DNA of 64,000 bases. Source: Lysinibacillus macroides (GTDB lineage: Bacteria > Bacillota > Bacilli > Bacillales_A > Planococcaceae). A program made the position numbers and the translations under genes. Numbering within the stretch: position 1 is the stretch's first letter; each line of letters opens with the position of its first letter. The stretch covers positions 267,971 through 331,970 of the forward strand of contig NZ_LGCI01000006.1 of assembly GCF_001281525.1 (NCBI RefSeq), read 5' to 3'. Under the pieces are notes generated by a model that did no database searches, was not told where the DNA came from, and saw only the letters and a program-made list of their open reading frames with translations. This document shows positions 8,760-17,050 of the stretch, piece after piece.

Positions 8760-9689
8760 TCAACAATTGTCTGGATTTTTATATAAATTAACGATTTCCT
8801 GTGCACGCTTATGAATAGTATCTCTTATATAAGAAGGTTCAATGATGTGTATGCGATGGCCAAAGCTAAGCAAGAAGCCATAGAGCCACTCATCCTCTGG
8901 TATGGCTATCACAATCATTGCACGCTCATGATCGATATGCTCAGACCCAAATGACTCTTCCACTAATGTTGTTATGGCTCTATCAAAGGAGATCACTAAA
9001 TTGACGAGGTTTTGTGGCTGATGCCAGTCTTTATTCCACGGAAGCTCGGATAAATGTACTTCCCTACGCTCAAAGGTTGTTGCCTGTAGCTGTAACTGGT
9101 TGATTCTTGCAAGCTTAAATAGGCGAAAATCCCTTCTTAATGTGCAATAGCCATATAAATACCATAGTCTCCCTTTTTGCACTAATGTATGTGGCTCAAC
9201 GAAGCGCTTAGTTTGCTCCCCATATGTAGTGGAATAGCTAAAGCTTACACACTGCTTCCTTTCAATTGCTTTTTTTAATAATGTAAGTAGCTTCTTTATA
9301 AGCGTATTTGGCTGCCAAGGACTAAGATCTATAAATAGGTGCTCCATGGACTGTTTAGTCGTATCATCCGCAATGTTTGTTAATTTTTCAAGGACCGCCT
9401 CAGCATGTACGTCCTCATAGCCTGTTAGCGCACCTTTAATCGCTATTGATAGCGAAGTAAGCTCGTCCTTTGTTAAAACCTGCTTATCCACACGATAACC
9501 ATCTATTAACCAAATGCCGCCATTTACGCCTTGTTGGCTTATAACAGGAATACCTGCACAGCTCAATGTTTCAATATCTCGATAAATCGTACGCACAGAT
9601 ACATCCAATAGGTCTGCTAATTCCTGTGCCTTGACCTTTCTTCTGTTAATTAAAATCATCGTCATTGCAAGTAGTCGTTCTAATTTCAT
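8760..9689 (-). CDS. YafY-type HTH-WYL transcriptional regulator
   Basis: The product of about 309 residues has an N-terminal DeoR-like helix-turn-helix (KAQELADLLDVSVRTIYRDI) and a WYL-type ligand-binding core containing LWYLYGYC, plus a C-terminal WCX-like extension. Proteins of this kind are DNA-binding regulators that sense small ligands or nucleotides. I choose the ATG at 9689 (MKLERLL), preceded by GGGGAG; the form starting eight codons earlier lacks a ribosome site. Its own downstream gene, the zinc-ribbon/effector-binding protein, is the likeliest target. Confidence 0.85.
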   Translation of the reverse strand: MKLERLLAMTMILINRRKVKAQELADLLDVSVRTIYRDIETLSCAGIPVISQQGVNGGIWLIDGYRVDKQVLTKDELTSLSIAIKGALTGYEDVHAEAVLEKLTNIADDTTKQSMEHLFIDLSPWQPNTLIKKLLTLLKKAIERKQCVSFSYSTTYGEQTKRFVEPHTLVQKGRLWYLYGYCTLRRDFRLFKLARINQLQLQATTFERREVHLSELPWNKDWHQPQNLVNLVISFDRAITTLVEESFGSEHIDHERAMIVIAIPEDEWLYGFLLSFGHRIHIIEPSYIRDTIHKRAQEIVNLYKNPDNC

Positions 9690-10188
9690 TGTAGCTCCCC
9701 ACTTTCTACACATTTCCTTATACCCATTTTTATTGACACATTAATTACTAATACACTAGTTATTTAAGTATTCTTTAAGTTTTATTTAAACCAAATGTAC
9801 TATAATACCACTAGTAAATTATTACAATATCATACAAATAATACTTGTTGCTTATGAGAACTAGTCATTCTTTCTCGAAACAGTGTTGTTTTATTTTTTA
9901 TAAGAATTGTTTAATCATCAAAATGATAGCTAGCTGTTCAATGATCATTACATAATTCTTTTAATTTTCTTAACACACGCTAAAAGCTTCTTCTATATAA
10001 GAGATGGGAAGGGGTTAGCTTCAATATTTCATTATAATAAATTCCCTTTCAACAAAATCAAATATTTAACAAAAAAATTAAATATTTTCCCATTATATGC
10101 TCTTTTATTATATAAAACAAAGACTTTTAGACTAAAATAAGCTAGAGTTTAATAGTTTTTAATTTAATTGTAAGAAGGAGAGTTTGAT
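9690..10188. other. Long AT-rich intergenic region between divergent regulators
   Basis: About 475 bases without a gene. TTGACA near 9734 could be a promoter element, but no confident -10 at standard spacing is seen. AAGGAG lies just before the start at 10189. Nothing else is recognisable. Confidence 0.5.
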
Positions 10189-11310
10189 ATGATTCGAGCC
10201 GTTTTACTAGATAATGAACCTTTAGCTTTACATTATTTTCAAAATAAATTACAAGCATTTCAGCAAATACAGGTCATTCAAACCTTTACAAGCATTGAAA
10301 CCTTTTTGAATGAGCTTCCTATGATAGAGTTTGATGTTATATTTTTAGAGATAAAGCTACAAGAACTTTCTGGACTTGAAATCGCTGATATTATTAAGAC
10401 AGAGCGTTCCTATGTAAGTGTTGTATTTATGACTACCTATCAGGAGTTTGCGTTACAGGCCTATGAAATTGGAGGCCTTGATTACTTATTAAAGCCTATC
10501 AATCATGCACGCTTAGCAAAAACAATAACCCGTATAGAGCATGAGTTCTCTATTCAACAAATGTTAAAGCAACATGCCCACACTATACTCAATGTACAAT
10601 GCTTTGATCAATTTGCTGTCTATAACAATAATCGTTTAGTGGCATTTAAAACGGAAAAAACAAAGGAATTATTTGCTTATTTTATTTTGCATCCTAATAT
10701 ACCCATTCATCGGGATTATTTAATTGAAATTTTATGGCCAGATTTAGACTATGTACGTGCAAAATCCAATCTTCATACGGCACTCTCATATTTAAGAAAA
10801 GCACTAAATACGGTTGGCTATAATAATTGTATTGTTTTTTCAAATAAATACTATGTCTTTGAAAAACCGAATATTGTTTGTGATTTATATGATTTCCAAA
10901 AATTTTATGAGGAATTTTCAAAATTGGAGTCTCCTCCCATTTCATTAATTGATCAATGTCTGGCAATTTATAAAAATGGTTTGTTTATATATGATGACTA
11001 TGAATGGGCTACTACTTATAAAGATAAACTAACGAAATCATACATAGAGTTGTTAGAAAAGGGGGTTCAAATAACTATCCTTTCTGATACGGAGAAAGCC
11101 ATGTTTTTTTTAAATAGGGTATTAGAATATGATCCCTATAACGAACAAAAGCTTGAACATTATTTATATACATTAATCCAGGCTGGACTTCATAAGCAAG
11201 CATACAGCGTTTTTCAAACATATCGGCAAAAATTAAAGGAAGATTTAGCACTTACACCAAGCTCTACATTATTAGAGATCTCAAAAAAATTATTTGCACA
11301 GCATAGCTAA
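10189..11310 (+). CDS. Receiver-OmpR/SARP-type BTAD regulator with Glu in place of the phospho-Asp
   Basis: The 373-residue product has a receiver domain (1-~120), a winged-helix DNA-binding segment (~140-225, reading RDYLIEILWPDLD) and a bacterial transcriptional activation domain of helical repeats (~230-370, ending YDPYNEQKLEHYLYTLI and VFQTYRQKL). This is the response regulator-BTAD design. The receiver keeps the switch Thr-Thr, the LLKP Lys and Asp8/Glu10, but the usual acceptor Asp is Glu54 (FLEIKL), and the second acidic-pocket residue is Asn9. It may therefore be locked active or phosphorylation-independent. No kinase lies next to it. RBS is AAGGAGAG. Confidence 0.85.
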   Translation: MIRAVLLDNEPLALHYFQNKLQAFQQIQVIQTFTSIETFLNELPMIEFDVIFLEIKLQELSGLEIADIIKTERSYVSVVFMTTYQEFALQAYEIGGLDYLLKPINHARLAKTITRIEHEFSIQQMLKQHAHTILNVQCFDQFAVYNNNRLVAFKTEKTKELFAYFILHPNIPIHRDYLIEILWPDLDYVRAKSNLHTALSYLRKALNTVGYNNCIVFSNKYYVFEKPNIVCDLYDFQKFYEEFSKLESPPISLIDQCLAIYKNGLFIYDDYEWATTYKDKLTKSYIELLEKGVQITILSDTEKAMFFLNRVLEYDPYNEQKLEHYLYTLIQAGLHKQAYSVFQTYRQKLKEDLALTPSSTLLEISKKLFAQHS

Positions 11311-11319
11311 TACTATATA

Positions 11320-11366
11320 AAAACGACGGGCTGCTACATCGTTTGTAGAAACCCGCCGTTTTTTTT
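11320..11366. terminator. Bidirectional terminator between convergent regulators
   Basis: AAAACGACGGG (11320-11330) pairs with CCCGCCGTTTT (11352-11362) with one mismatch; it is flanked by A- and T-runs and lies between two converging genes. Confidence 0.75.
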
Positions 11367-12012
11367 AAATGCCGCTGCCCTCTGTTAAGCCATGTTTGAC
11401 AGCATACAGTGCAGCTTGTGTTCGATCTTGTACTTGTAACTTTGTAAAAATATTAGAAATATGTGTTTTCACTGTTTTTTCTGTTACAAATAAGGAAGCT
11501 GCAATTTCTCGATTACTTTTTCCCTTCGTAAGCTCAGCCAACACGTCCTGTTCACGTGGTGTTAGCGGATTTAATAGATGTGGGGCATTTTGGGATTCTT
11601 GGCGATCCATTTCAAGCGTTGTGGTAGCTTCAGGATGCAAAGTGTTTTCACCCCGCATAATACGGCGAATCGCTAAGACCAATTCATCAGGCTCAATATC
11701 CTTTAATTGATAGCCTGCTGCCCCAGCCTCCATTGCTGGCACTACATGATCTCGATCAGAAAAGCTTGTTAGCATTAAAATTTCAATTTGTGGAAACTTT
11801 GCTTTAATACGCTTTGTAGCCTGAATACCATCCATATCAGGCATCACTAAATCCATTAAAATAATATCTGGTTGGATGCTTTCTGCTAATGCTACAGCTT
11901 CATAGCCATTTTTCGCCTCACCAACCACTTCAATATCCTTTTGTGTCTTTAAAAAAAACAATAGTCCTCGACGCACCACATGATGATCGTCTGCAATTAA
12001 TACACGTATCAT
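11365..12012 (-). CDS. yhcZ: LuxR-type response regulator (YhcZ/AirR-like)
   Basis: The 215-residue protein has a full receiver (ADDHH at 7-11, Asp54 in LMDLVMPDMDG, LTSF, QLKD) and a LuxR DNA-binding domain (NREIAASLFVTEKTVKTHISNI). The gene starts 12 bases after its kinase partner, with AAGGGGGAG before the ATG. Size and context match YhcZ of Bacillus subtilis; the Staphylococcus relative AirR controls redox- and cell-wall-related genes. Kinase-regulator pairing is inferred from the operon. Confidence 0.9.
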   Translation of the reverse strand: MIRVLIADDHHVVRRGLLFFLKTQKDIEVVGEAKNGYEAVALAESIQPDIILMDLVMPDMDGIQATKRIKAKFPQIEILMLTSFSDRDHVVPAMEAGAAGYQLKDIEPDELVLAIRRIMRGENTLHPEATTTLEMDRQESQNAPHLLNPLTPREQDVLAELTKGKSNREIAASLFVTEKTVKTHISNIFTKLQVQDRTQAALYAVKHGLTEGSGI

Positions 12013-12024
12013 GTTTTCTCCCCC

Positions 12025-13140
12025 TTAATACGGCAAGCGAATTAGTAGCTCTGTGCCTTTGCCAATTCCACTTACCCAATCAGCAGTGCCACCCACTGAT
12101 TTTGCCCGATCTTTGATGGATTGTAAGCCCATTGATAATAGCTTTGTATTGTTATCAATGACAAAGCCCCGCCCCTCATCACGAATAACGAGTAAAATAT
12201 CTGTCGATGTAACTGTAATGTACAGCGCCGCTTCTAGTACGCCTGCATGGCGACGTATATTATTGAGCGCCTCCTGTGCTACACGAAATAAGGTTTCTTC
12301 AATACGTGAAGGAAATTGTAGAACACCTGAAACCGTAACATGTAATTTTAAGCCAAGCATGTCAGCGTATACTTTAATCGCTTCCAGTAAGCCATTTTCT
12401 AATCCTTTTGGTCGCAATTGCCAAATAAGTGCACGCATTTCTGTTAGGGCATCCTGTGTTAAATGCTGTATTTCTTTAAAGGTTTCTTTAATGTCACTAT
12501 CCTCTGTCATTTCGATACCAGCTCTTGCTGTTAATGTCACTGAGAATAACAGCTGATTTACAGAGTCATGTAAGTCACGTGCTAGACGGTTACGTTCCTT
12601 AACAAGTGCCATTTCTTGCTCTTGCTTGGTCAGTAAAATACGCTTAATGGCAGAGCCCATCTGAAATGCTACAGATTCTAATAAAGCTAGCTCCTCTTCT
12701 GAAAAGCGTACTGTATCCTTGGAGGCAACATTTAATACGCCAAAACGCTCTTGTCCAGATTGTAAAGGCACTGTTGCATGATGGGTAATACCGGCGTGAT
12801 CGCCAACATTTGCAGCTATAGCACTTTCAATACGTTGACATTCAATAATATTAGAGGCTTTCTTTAGCTCCTCGTTGCGATAACGAGAGACACACCAACA
12901 ACCGCCCTTTTTTAAATAATGACAATTGTTATATTCCAATGCCTCTGGTAAATTCTCATGAACAATTAGCTCTGAGCGTCCCTTTGCATCAATAAAAAAT
13001 ATCCAACCTGTTTCAAAATTAGTGCCATTTAAAAATCGAATCAGTGCTCCTTTTAGCATTGTGGCAATTTCAGTTTCTTCATTTAACAACTCAGCAATTT
13101 CTTTTAAAATACTGATATTAGAATGTTCATTTTCTTTCAC
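12025..13140 (-). CDS. yhcY: GAF-domain sensor histidine kinase (YhcY/AirS-like)
   Basis: The 371-residue kinase has no transmembrane segment. A GAF domain fills ~20-170, a HisKA_3 dimerisation helix carries His191 (LARDLHDSVNQ), and a GHKL ATPase domain ends the protein (GRGFVI and GKGTELLI). The GAF region carries four cysteines: 73, 81, 83 and 101. In the Staphylococcus aureus relative AirS, GAF cysteines hold a redox-active [2Fe-2S] cluster, so an oxygen or redox sensor is plausible here. The start is GTG, eight bases after AAGAGG. It is first in a two-gene operon. Confidence 0.9.
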   Translation of the reverse strand: MKENEHSNISILKEIAELLNEETEIATMLKGALIRFLNGTNFETGWIFFIDAKGRSELIVHENLPEALEYNNCHYLKKGGCWCVSRYRNEELKKASNIIECQRIESAIAANVGDHAGITHHATVPLQSGQERFGVLNVASKDTVRFSEEELALLESVAFQMGSAIKRILLTKQEQEMALVKERNRLARDLHDSVNQLLFSVTLTARAGIEMTEDSDIKETFKEIQHLTQDALTEMRALIWQLRPKGLENGLLEAIKVYADMLGLKLHVTVSGVLQFPSRIEETLFRVAQEALNNIRRHAGVLEAALYITVTSTDILLVIRDEGRGFVIDNNTKLLSMGLQSIKDRAKSVGGTADWVSGIGKGTELLIRLPY

Positions 13141-13335
13141 GAGAACACCTCTTCTTTAGTATCGCTACTTTAATCATACCATTAAGGAATTAGAAACGTC
13201 TGCATCAGCCATTCATACTTTAGACTGAAATTCATCTTTCATGGATACGACTTATTTTGTGTAACTTCATTTACATCTAAAACGGGAACAACTATAATCG
13301 TACAAGTACATAGTTTGATGAAGGGAAGAACTCAT

Positions 13336-13752
13336 ATGTCTAAAAAAGAGGAAAATGGCTTATTATTTATTTGGGTTGTTTCAGTTGTAGCGACACTTGG
13401 TTCACTATATTTTTCTGAAATTCGTCATTATGAGCCTTGTAAACTGTGTTGGATTCAACGTATTTTTATGTACCCTATTGTTATGATAATAACGGTGGCA
13501 TTTATCCAAAAAAATGCACGTATTGCTGTTACAACAGCCGTTTTTTCTGTGATTGGCGGTTGTATCTCGCTTTACCATTACGGCATTCAAAAGCTTAGTT
13601 TTTTAGCTGAAAATGCTCCTTCCTGTGGTGCTATAGCTTGTACTGGCCAATATATTAACTGGTTAGGCTTTATAACTATTCCATTTTTAGCATTAACTGC
13701 GTTTTTGTTAATTGCAGGGGCTAGCTTCTATTTAATAAAAGCTACAAAATAA
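13336..13752 (+). CDS. bdbC: Disulfide bond formation protein, DsbB family (BdbC)
   Basis: The 138-residue membrane protein has four hydrophobic helices and both DsbB cysteine pairs: CKLC after the first helix, and a second pair in SCGAIACTG. BdbC reoxidises the thiol oxidase BdbD using quinones, so it acts in the cell membrane in disulfide formation of exported proteins. I choose the ATG at 13336 (MSKKEENG), preceded by GAAGGGAAG; the upstream ATGs overlap that site, and this start gives the same length as B. subtilis BdbC. No bdbD lies alongside. Confidence 0.92.
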   Translation: MSKKEENGLLFIWVVSVVATLGSLYFSEIRHYEPCKLCWIQRIFMYPIVMIITVAFIQKNARIAVTTAVFSVIGGCISLYHYGIQKLSFLAENAPSCGAIACTGQYINWLGFITIPFLALTAFLLIAGASFYLIKATK

Positions 13753-13756
13753 TTAA

Positions 13757-13792
13757 GAGACCGTGTTCTACCAATGGAATGCGGTCTTTTCT
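13757..13792 (+). terminator. Terminator after bdbC
   Basis: GACCGTGTTC (13759-13768) pairs with GAATGCGGTC (13777-13786) using two wobbles, followed by TTTTCT. Confidence 0.7.
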
Positions 13793-13806
13793 ACGGAGGA
13801 AGATGA

Positions 13807-14646
13807 ATGTTTCTTTATGAAATCAATGAAAATCATGTAACGATTGAAGAGCTGTTACGTAATCATTGGCGCCTTGGTAAAAAGCTTGTCCATGAGTTAC
13901 GAATGGCTAAAGCGATCACACTGGCTAATGATGAGCTTATTCCATGGAATACGCCCTTACAGGCAGGTACAATCATCAAGGTGGCGTTCTCTATGCCAAC
14001 CTCTAGCTACAAGCCAACACCTGTTTGTGCCATTGATGTGGTTTATGAGGACGACCATTGTTTAATCGTATCCAAACCTAAAGGTATGTCAACGCACCCT
14101 AACGATGCGCGTGATACCCATACTTGTATGAACCACGTTATGGCACATATGAAGGAACAAGGCGGCATTTATGCAGAGCATGTGCATCGACTCGATAAAG
14201 GAACACAGGGCTTATTACTCGTAGCAAAGCATCCCTTAGCAAAATCCATTTTTGACCGGATGATTGAGGAAAAATCCATTATTCGTATGTACGCAGCAGA
14301 GGTGCAAGGTAATTTACGAACGTCTTCTGGAACGATTGCAGAACCAATTGGCAAAGACCGACACCATGCCACAAGACGTGTTGTGTCCAAAACTGGACAG
14401 CATGCTGTAACACACTATGAAGTGGTGGCGCGTTACAAAAATTCCTGTGTCGTTCATCTCATACTTGAGACTGGACGTACACATCAGATTCGTGTGCATT
14501 TAGCCTATATCGGCCATCCAATTATTGGGGATACAATGTATGGTGCACGAGAAACAGCAAGTGATGACTATGAACTGCATGCCATACAATTAGAATTTGA
14601 CCATCCTTTTTTAAATAAACGTATTATCGTCAAGGACGAGCAATAA
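13807..14646 (+). CDS. RluA-family pseudouridine synthase
   Basis: The 279-residue enzyme carries the RluA catalytic motif HRLDKGTQG with catalytic Asp130, the VVSKP-like segment and the RTHQIRVHL motif. Such enzymes isomerise uridine to pseudouridine in rRNA or tRNA. The N-terminal ~65 residues are an S4-like RNA-binding stretch. Length and context resemble YhcT of Bacillus subtilis; the target base cannot be told from sequence. GGAGGA precedes the ATG; another ATG four bases upstream is out of frame. Confidence 0.9.
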   Translation: MFLYEINENHVTIEELLRNHWRLGKKLVHELRMAKAITLANDELIPWNTPLQAGTIIKVAFSMPTSSYKPTPVCAIDVVYEDDHCLIVSKPKGMSTHPNDARDTHTCMNHVMAHMKEQGGIYAEHVHRLDKGTQGLLLVAKHPLAKSIFDRMIEEKSIIRMYAAEVQGNLRTSSGTIAEPIGKDRHHATRRVVSKTGQHAVTHYEVVARYKNSCVVHLILETGRTHQIRVHLAYIGHPIIGDTMYGARETASDDYELHAIQLEFDHPFLNKRIIVKDEQ

Positions 14647-14647
14647 G

Positions 14648-14682
14648 AAAAATCCCGCCTCTATTGGAGTGCGGGATTTACT
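14648..14682. terminator. Bidirectional terminator between convergent genes
   Basis: AAATCCCGC (14650-14658) and GCGGGATTT (14671-14679) form a perfect 9-base stem with A/T runs on both sides, serving both the pseudouridine synthase and the aldo-keto reductase. Confidence 0.85.
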
Positions 14683-14686
14683 CTTT

Positions 14687-15517
14687 TTAAAAATCAAATT
14701 TAAAATGATCAGGATCTTGCCCAAATCGTTGGTTACGATTTAATGTTGCCATTTTCTCCATTTGATCTTGGGTTAATTCAAAATCAAAAATCTGTGCGTT
14801 TTCCTCAATTCGGCCCGGTGTTACGGATTTGGGAATAACGAGTGTATCATTTTGTAAATGCCAACGCAGTACTACCTGAGCAGGGGTTTTATCGATTTCT
14901 TTCCCAATTTCAATAATGGTAGGATCAGCAAGTATACCACCACGTCCTAGTGGAGACCATGCAGTAACAGCAATTTGGTGTTCACTACAAAATGCGCTTA
15001 ATGGGTGTTGCTGTAAATAAGGGTGTAATTCCACTTGATTTACCATTGGCACAGTATTTGCCTTTGCCAATATTTTTTCTAAATGATGCTCATGATGATT
15101 CGATACACCTGTTGCACGAATTAACTTTTCATCGTAAAGTCGTTCAATCGCTCGATATGTTTCTTCAAATGTTTCTGGGACAGCCCAATGGGTTAAATAT
15201 AAATCGAGGTAATCCATATTTAACTTTTTGAGTGATACCTCGAAAGCACGTAATGTTGCATCGTAGCCCTGATCCTTATTCCAGACTTTTGTAGTCACAA
15301 AAATATCCTCACGTGGAATGCCCGAATAACGAATCGCTTCTCCTACCTCTGCTTCATTGCCATACAAAGATGCTGTATCAATAGCGCGATAACCAAACTT
15401 TAATGCTGTATCAATCGCCTGCAATGTTTCCTCACGCTCTGTCATTTTATATACACCTAATCCAAATCGAGGCATTTCTACACTATTTACTAATGTTTTA
15501 GTCGATTGTAAATGCAA
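14687..15517 (-). CDS. Aldo-keto reductase (YvgN/YtbE glyoxal-reductase type)
   Basis: The 276-residue soluble enzyme has the aldo-keto reductase tetrad: Asp47, Tyr52 (DTASLYGNE), Lys77 (TTKVWN) and His110 (LTHW). The NADPH-binding end reads IPKSVTPGRIEENA. It should reduce aldehydes such as methylglyoxal with NADPH, by analogy with YvgN. It is a single-gene unit between two terminator-type regions. Confidence 0.92.
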   Translation of the reverse strand: MHLQSTKTLVNSVEMPRFGLGVYKMTEREETLQAIDTALKFGYRAIDTASLYGNEAEVGEAIRYSGIPREDIFVTTKVWNKDQGYDATLRAFEVSLKKLNMDYLDLYLTHWAVPETFEETYRAIERLYDEKLIRATGVSNHHEHHLEKILAKANTVPMVNQVELHPYLQQHPLSAFCSEHQIAVTAWSPLGRGGILADPTIIEIGKEIDKTPAQVVLRWHLQNDTLVIPKSVTPGRIEENAQIFDFELTQDQMEKMATLNRNQRFGQDPDHFKFDF

Positions 15518-15588
15518 AAATCACAACCCCTTTCTTTTCCTAGTACCATTATACAAAAAATTGGATTTAAGAAAAATAAAGAAGTTTT

Positions 15589-15762
15589 TTACTTATCTTT
15601 TTCCATTTCAGCATCATCCAATTGAATAGGGTCGGCAATTCGCTCATCCTCAGCAAGCTCTAAGCCATCTCGTAAATGCTCCATTTGCTTGCCTAAATCT
15701 TTCAATTCCTTCATATCTCTTGCCATCGTTCCATTTTCAATATTTGTTACCTTTTTCTCCAT
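15589..15762 (-). CDS. Small conserved-type hypothetical protein
   Basis: The 57-residue charged, helical protein (MEKKVTN, ending DAEMEKDK) has no membrane segment and no known motif that I recognise. I take the ATG at 15762 because AGGTGATC sits seven bases upstream; the GTG three codons earlier is part of that ribosome site. A good ribosome site supports it being translated. Confidence 0.6.
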   Translation of the reverse strand: MEKKVTNIENGTMARDMKELKDLGKQMEHLRDGLELAEDERIADPIQLDDAEMEKDK

Positions 15763-15906
15763 AATGATCACCTCACTGCTAGTTTTCCCGTTAACTACAG
15801 GTTTGAACCATTTCCGCCATATTTTATTTAGCTATGTCATTTCATTTTTATAGTAGATAGGCTATACTAAAAAGAGATTTCTTTATAACATGAGGAGGGT
15901 ACTTCC

Positions 15907-15999
15907 ATGAAATTAATATTAATTATTGGTGTAACAGTTGCTTTCTTATCAGCTATCTTCACTGCTGGCTACGAAGGCGACTACAAAGCTGACAAATAA
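15907..15999 (+). CDS. 30-residue single-helix membrane peptide
   Basis: The reading frame encodes MKLILIIGVTVAFLSAIF followed by a short hydrophilic tail ending GDYKADK. A ribosome site (GAGGAGGG) lies correctly upstream and an 18-base terminator stem lies seven bases downstream, so it looks like a stand-alone gene. One transmembrane helix is predicted. Function is unknown; small membrane regulators or type-I toxin-like peptides have this form, but nothing here proves either. Confidence 0.65.
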   Translation: MKLILIIGVTVAFLSAIFTAGYEGDYKADK

Positions 16000-16005
16000 G
16001 AGCTC

Positions 16006-16055
16006 AAGAAACTCACTAAGCCTATCACAAGGCTTAGTGAGTTTCTTATTTTTTA
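16006..16055 (+). terminator. Strong terminator of the small peptide gene
   Basis: Arms 16006-16023 and 16030-16047 are perfectly complementary over 18 bases with a short loop, followed by ATTTTTTA. Confidence 0.9.
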
Positions 16056-16072
16056 TGGAGCAATAACACTCC

Positions 16073-16101
16073 TTGACTTTCTTTTCTTTTTCTATTAACA
16101 T
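16073..16101 (+). promoter_or_regulatory. Sigma-A-type promoter of the catE-like gene
   Basis: TTGACT (16073-16078), a 17-base spacer and TAACAT (16096-16101). It directly abuts the palindromic operator downstream. Confidence 0.65.
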
Positions 16102-16121
16102 TACTTACATAAAGTAAGTAA
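16101..16121. promoter_or_regulatory. Palindromic operator TTACTTAC-N5-GTAAGTAA
   Basis: Two perfect 8-base arms separated by ATAAA sit between the -10 and the start codon, a position where a bound repressor blocks transcription. Spacing and symmetry suit a MarR- or HxlR/DUF24-type repressor, such as those controlling catDE in Bacillus; the identity is inferred. Confidence 0.65.
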
Positions 16122-16157
16122 ATAAAAAAAGATAACTTAAGTCTGGAGGCATACTCT

Positions 16158-17006
16158 ATGCATTTTCATCAAAAACCTAACACATATGTCACAAATGTTG
16201 AAATAAAGGTAAGTGATCTCCAACGCTCCTTACAATACTACCAAGAAGTAATTGGCTTTCAAATTTTGCAGCAAGAAGCCTATAAAGCAACTTTAACAGT
16301 GGATGGACAAACAGCATTATTAACAATTGTTCAGCCTGAAACCGTGGAAGAAAAAGTAGGACAAACAACGGGCCTCTATCACTTTGCCCTACTACTACCG
16401 AGTCGCCGTGATTTAGCTAATATTATTAATCATTTTCATCAAAAAAGTGTATACTTTGGAGCCTCTGACCACCATGTAAGCGAAGCCCTTTACTTAAATG
16501 ATCCAGATGGTAATGGTATTGAAGTGTATGCAGATCGTCCTGAGCAAGAATGGCTATGGCATTTCAATCAAGTGCATATGGTAACGGAGCCGCTTCATAT
16601 TCGTTCTATCTTAGCAGAAGGTGATGGTCACTGGCATGGACTACCTGCTAATACAGTAATGGGGCATATTCATTTATCTGTCTCTAACTTAGCAGATGCA
16701 GAACAATTTTATATAAAGGGATTAGGGTTTGACATTGTCACACGTTATGGCACTCAGGCATTATTTATTTCTACAGGTCGCTATCATCATCACATTGGCT
16801 TAAATACATGGCAATCCGCAAATGCACCGAAGCTTGGTGAGCATCAAGTCGGTTTAAAAGCATTTTCATTGCGTTTAAATGATGAAGAACAGGCCACAAC
16901 GATGAAAGCAAATCTTCGTGCCATCGGTGCACCTGTAGTAGAAGTAGACGGAGGTTTTCAGACAGAAGACCCTGCTGGTAATGTGGTGTTATTGAAGTTT
17001 TACTGA
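16158..17006 (+). CDS. catE: Catechol-2,3-dioxygenase-like VOC enzyme (CatE type)
   Basis: The 282-residue protein consists of two glyoxalase/extradiol (VOC) modules (~10-130 and ~165-280), with metal-site candidates HFALL, DPDGNGIEVYADRP, GHIHLSV and the terminal TEDPAGNVV. Length and module order match CatE/YfiE of Bacillus subtilis, which opens catechol rings during detoxification. A promoter with an overlapping palindromic operator precedes it, suggesting induction by quinones or catechols. No catD-like gene is adjacent. The exact substrate is inferred. Confidence 0.85.
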   Translation: MHFHQKPNTYVTNVEIKVSDLQRSLQYYQEVIGFQILQQEAYKATLTVDGQTALLTIVQPETVEEKVGQTTGLYHFALLLPSRRDLANIINHFHQKSVYFGASDHHVSEALYLNDPDGNGIEVYADRPEQEWLWHFNQVHMVTEPLHIRSILAEGDGHWHGLPANTVMGHIHLSVSNLADAEQFYIKGLGFDIVTRYGTQALFISTGRYHHHIGLNTWQSANAPKLGEHQVGLKAFSLRLNDEEQATTMKANLRAIGAPVVEVDGGFQTEDPAGNVVLLKFY

Positions 17007-17011
17007 ATAGG

Positions 17012-17046
17012 CATCCCCCTATAAATAGTCTCACTATAGGGGGCAC
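17012..17046. terminator. Bidirectional terminator after catE
   Basis: CCCCCTATA (17015-17023) pairs perfectly with TATAGGGGG (17035-17043). T-rich DNA follows on the plus side. Confidence 0.8.
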
Positions 17047-17050
17047 TTTT

